DNA from: Archangium lansingense
GTDB taxonomy: Bacteria > Myxococcota > Myxococcia > Myxococcales > Myxococcaceae
Reading direction: 5' to 3'
NCBI RefSeq assembly: GCF_026626635.1
Contig: NZ_JAPNKA010000001.1
Coordinates: forward strand, 124,001 to 188,000
DNA length: 64,000 bases
Shown here: in pieces, positions 62,654-64,000 of the stretch
Numbering within the stretch: the stretch's first letter is position 1
How the letters are laid out: every line of letters starts with the position of its first letter
Translations under genes and position numbers: made by a program
The notes under the pieces: generated by a model
Database searches by the model: none
The model's input: only the letters and a program-made list of their open reading frames with translations
Told to the model about the DNA's origin: nothing

Positions 62654-64000
62654 GGCGGAGGTGGAGTCGGAAGCGGTGGACACGAATCCTCGCGCATCCC
62701 TCCGACACCCGGACTCCCGGGCGGGGTGGGGCGTGCGCGGGGTGTGGGGCCTCTGGGGGGTGCTGGTGGTGGGGGTGCTGGGGGCCGTGTGGAGCTCGGA
62801 GCGTCCGCCGGAGCCCCTGGGGTCGGAGGTGCCCGCGGAGGCGTTCTCGGAGGCGAGGGCCTGGCCGGTGTTGCGCCATCTGGTGGACGAGGTGGGGCCG
62901 CGGGTTGCGGGCACGCCGGGACAGGCGCGTGCCGCGGAGTACCTCGTGGAGCAGCTGCGGGGGATTCCGGGTGTGGAGGTGGAGCTCCAGCGCGCGGCGG
63001 GCGTCTGGGTGGACGGGCACGAGGCGTTGGACTACCGGACGGAGAACGTGCTGGCGCGGCTGCCGGGGACGAGGGACGGGGTGGTGCTGGTGGCGGCGCA
63101 CTATGACTCCGCGGAGGCGGAGCCGGGAGCGGGAGACAACGCGCTGGCGGTGGCGGCGGCGGTGGAGGTGATGCGGGCGCTGGCGGCGGGGCCTCGGCCG
63201 GAGCGCACGGTGGTGCTGGGCCTCAACGGCGCCGAGGAGGCGGGGCTGGTGGGTGCGGCGGGCCTGCTGGGGCATCCCTGGTTGGGGGGGGTGGAGGCGT
63301 TCATCAACCTCGACGCGGCGGGCTCCCGGGGCAGGTCGCTCCTGTTTCAATCCACGCCGTCGGCGCCGTGGCTGCTCGCGGCCTATGCGCGCTCGGTGCC
63401 GCACCCATATGCGCTGGTGGTGGGGCAGGAGCTCTTCCAGTCGGGCCTCATCCCGTCGGACACCGACTACCGCGTCTTCACGAGCGAGGCCCACTGGCCG
63501 GGGATGGACCTGGCGCTCTACCAGGATGGCTACGCCTACCACACGCCGCTGGATGGGCTCGCGCGGGTGGAGCCCGGGAGCCTGCGGCAGCTCGGGGAGA
63601 ACGTGCTGGCCCTGGTGCGTGAGCTGGCGCGAGGCCCCCGGCCGGAGGACGCGGGCGAGGCGGTGAGCACCTATTACGACGTCCTCGGGGTGGGGATGGT
63701 GGCGTATGGCCGGAGCACGGCCTGGGGGCTGGTGGTGCTGGGGGGCGTGTTTGCACTGGGGGCGCTCGGCGTGGCCTGGCGGCGGAGCGGGGTGGCGCCC
63801 GCGAGCGTGGCGCGAGCGCTGGGGGGGCTTCTGGTGTGGGGACTGTTCGGAGTGCTGGTGCCGGTGGGGGCGGCGCTGCTGCTCGGCTTCGTGCTGGGGA
63901 GGCCGCACGGGTGGTACGCGGCCCCGTGGCTTGCGGGGGCGGCCTTCGGAGCGCTCACGCTAGCCGGCGTGTTGTGGGGGAGCGCGGTGGTGCCGGGAGA
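62652..64000 (+). CDS. Membrane-anchored M28 zinc peptidase, 3' end beyond window
   Basis: At least 449 residues, running off the right edge. A membrane anchor lies at ~28-48 (GLWGVLVVGVLGAVW), followed by an M28 peptidase domain at ~60-325 with all zinc ligands: VAAHYDS (His), GAGDNA (Asp), NGAEEAGL (catalytic Glu and Glu ligand), NLDAAG (Asp) and YAYHTPLDG (His). Further transmembrane spans follow from ~355, as in ERMP1/Fxna-type peptidases. GGAGG lies nine bases before the ATG. The start overlaps that of the divergent ureohydrolase by two bases. Confidence 0.87.
   Translation, partial: MAEVESEAVDTNPRASLRHPDSRAGWGVRGVWGLWGVLVVGVLGAVWSSERPPEPLGSEVPAEAFSEARAWPVLRHLVDEVGPRVAGTPGQARAAEYLVEQLRGIPGVEVELQRAAGVWVDGHEALDYRTENVLARLPGTRDGVVLVAAHYDSAEAEPGAGDNALAVAAAVEVMRALAAGPRPERTVVLGLNGAEEAGLVGAAGLLGHPWLGGVEAFINLDAAGSRGRSLLFQSTPSAPWLLAAYARSVPHPYALVVGQELFQSGLIPSDTDYRVFTSEAHWPGMDLALYQDGYAYHTPLDGLARVEPGSLRQLGENVLALVRELARGPRPEDAGEAVSTYYDVLGVGMVAYGRSTAWGLVVLGGVFALGALGVAWRRSGVAPASVARALGGLLVWGLFGVLVPVGAALLLGFVLGRPHGWYAAPWLAGAAFGALTLAGVLWGSAVVPG

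Noticed and set aside
1..64000. tRNA, rRNA genes and CRISPR arrays
   Set aside because: I scanned the gaps between genes and saw no cloverleaf-like, rRNA-like or regularly spaced direct repeats. A dedicated search would be needed to be certain.

Overview
The window is about 70% GC, with coding capacity on both strands and gene families typical of Myxococcota: DUF2380 polymorphic-toxin lipoproteins, a long-stem retron of the Mx162 type, tandem cyclase proteins, TIGR02270/DUF2169/DUF6484 secretion-associated genes and large NRPS genes. It most resembles an accessory stretch of a Cystobacterineae chromosome (Archangium/Cystobacter/Myxococcus relatives). This is inferred from family content only.

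Layout. 0-3.2 kb: the 5' part of a class III nucleotide cyclase gene (minus strand), then a DUF2380 lipoprotein toxin candidate and its small presumed immunity gene. 3.2-5.0 kb: a complete retron (reverse transcriptase plus msr-msd RNA with a perfect 24-bp stem). 5.1-30.9 kb: a nonribosomal peptide cluster arranged as two divergent operons. The leftward operon is desaturase, L-arginine:glycine amidinotransferase (AGAT) and a three-module NRPS. The rightward operon is FkbM methyltransferase, EntS-like MFS exporter, a two-module NRPS with thioesterase, JmjC/cupin hydroxylase, membrane-spermidine-synthase-like protein, SznF-like diiron N-oxygenase and a Rieske ferredoxin. 31-33.6 kb: a DUF5916 outer-membrane protein. 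33.7-36.2 kb: a second DUF2380 toxin locus with two tandem immunity paralogues, inverted relative to the first. 36.4-43.4 kb: a five-gene SWIM / MoxR ATPase / DUF5682 / VWA operon resembling E. coli yehLMPQ. 43.6-61.8 kb: a decayed accessory zone with a MITE, an IS701-family element, a methyltransferase remnant, a type VI secretion-associated effector module (DUF2169, KS-like, DUF4150 effector, SUKH immunity, TIGR02270), broken AraC and TonB genes, a trigger-factor-like/hydrophobic protein pair, an HNH-like lipoprotein toxin with SUKH immunity, and a TetR/DUF418 pair. 61.8-64 kb: a ureohydrolase and a membrane M28 peptidase cut by the window end.

The most interesting system is the NRPS cluster. 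The enzyme at 29238-30611 keeps all seven metal ligands of the SznF diiron domain at exactly the same spacing but lacks the cupin histidines. It lies in the same cluster as an AGAT, and a Rieske protein overlaps its stop codon. The first adenylation domain of the three-module NRPS carries a glycine-like code. Together this predicts a (lipo)peptide carrying an N-oxidised guanidine, such as an N-hydroxyguanidine or a diazeniumdiolate-like group, possibly a metallophore given the EntS-like exporter.

A second notable pattern is a DUF6484-like gene whose two halves lie 17 kb apart (ending near 44680, resuming near 61587) and would join almost seamlessly. This suggests the interval was inserted or assembled by rearrangement. 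Frameshifts are concentrated in this interval, while the 9.5- and 7.2-kb NRPS frames are intact.
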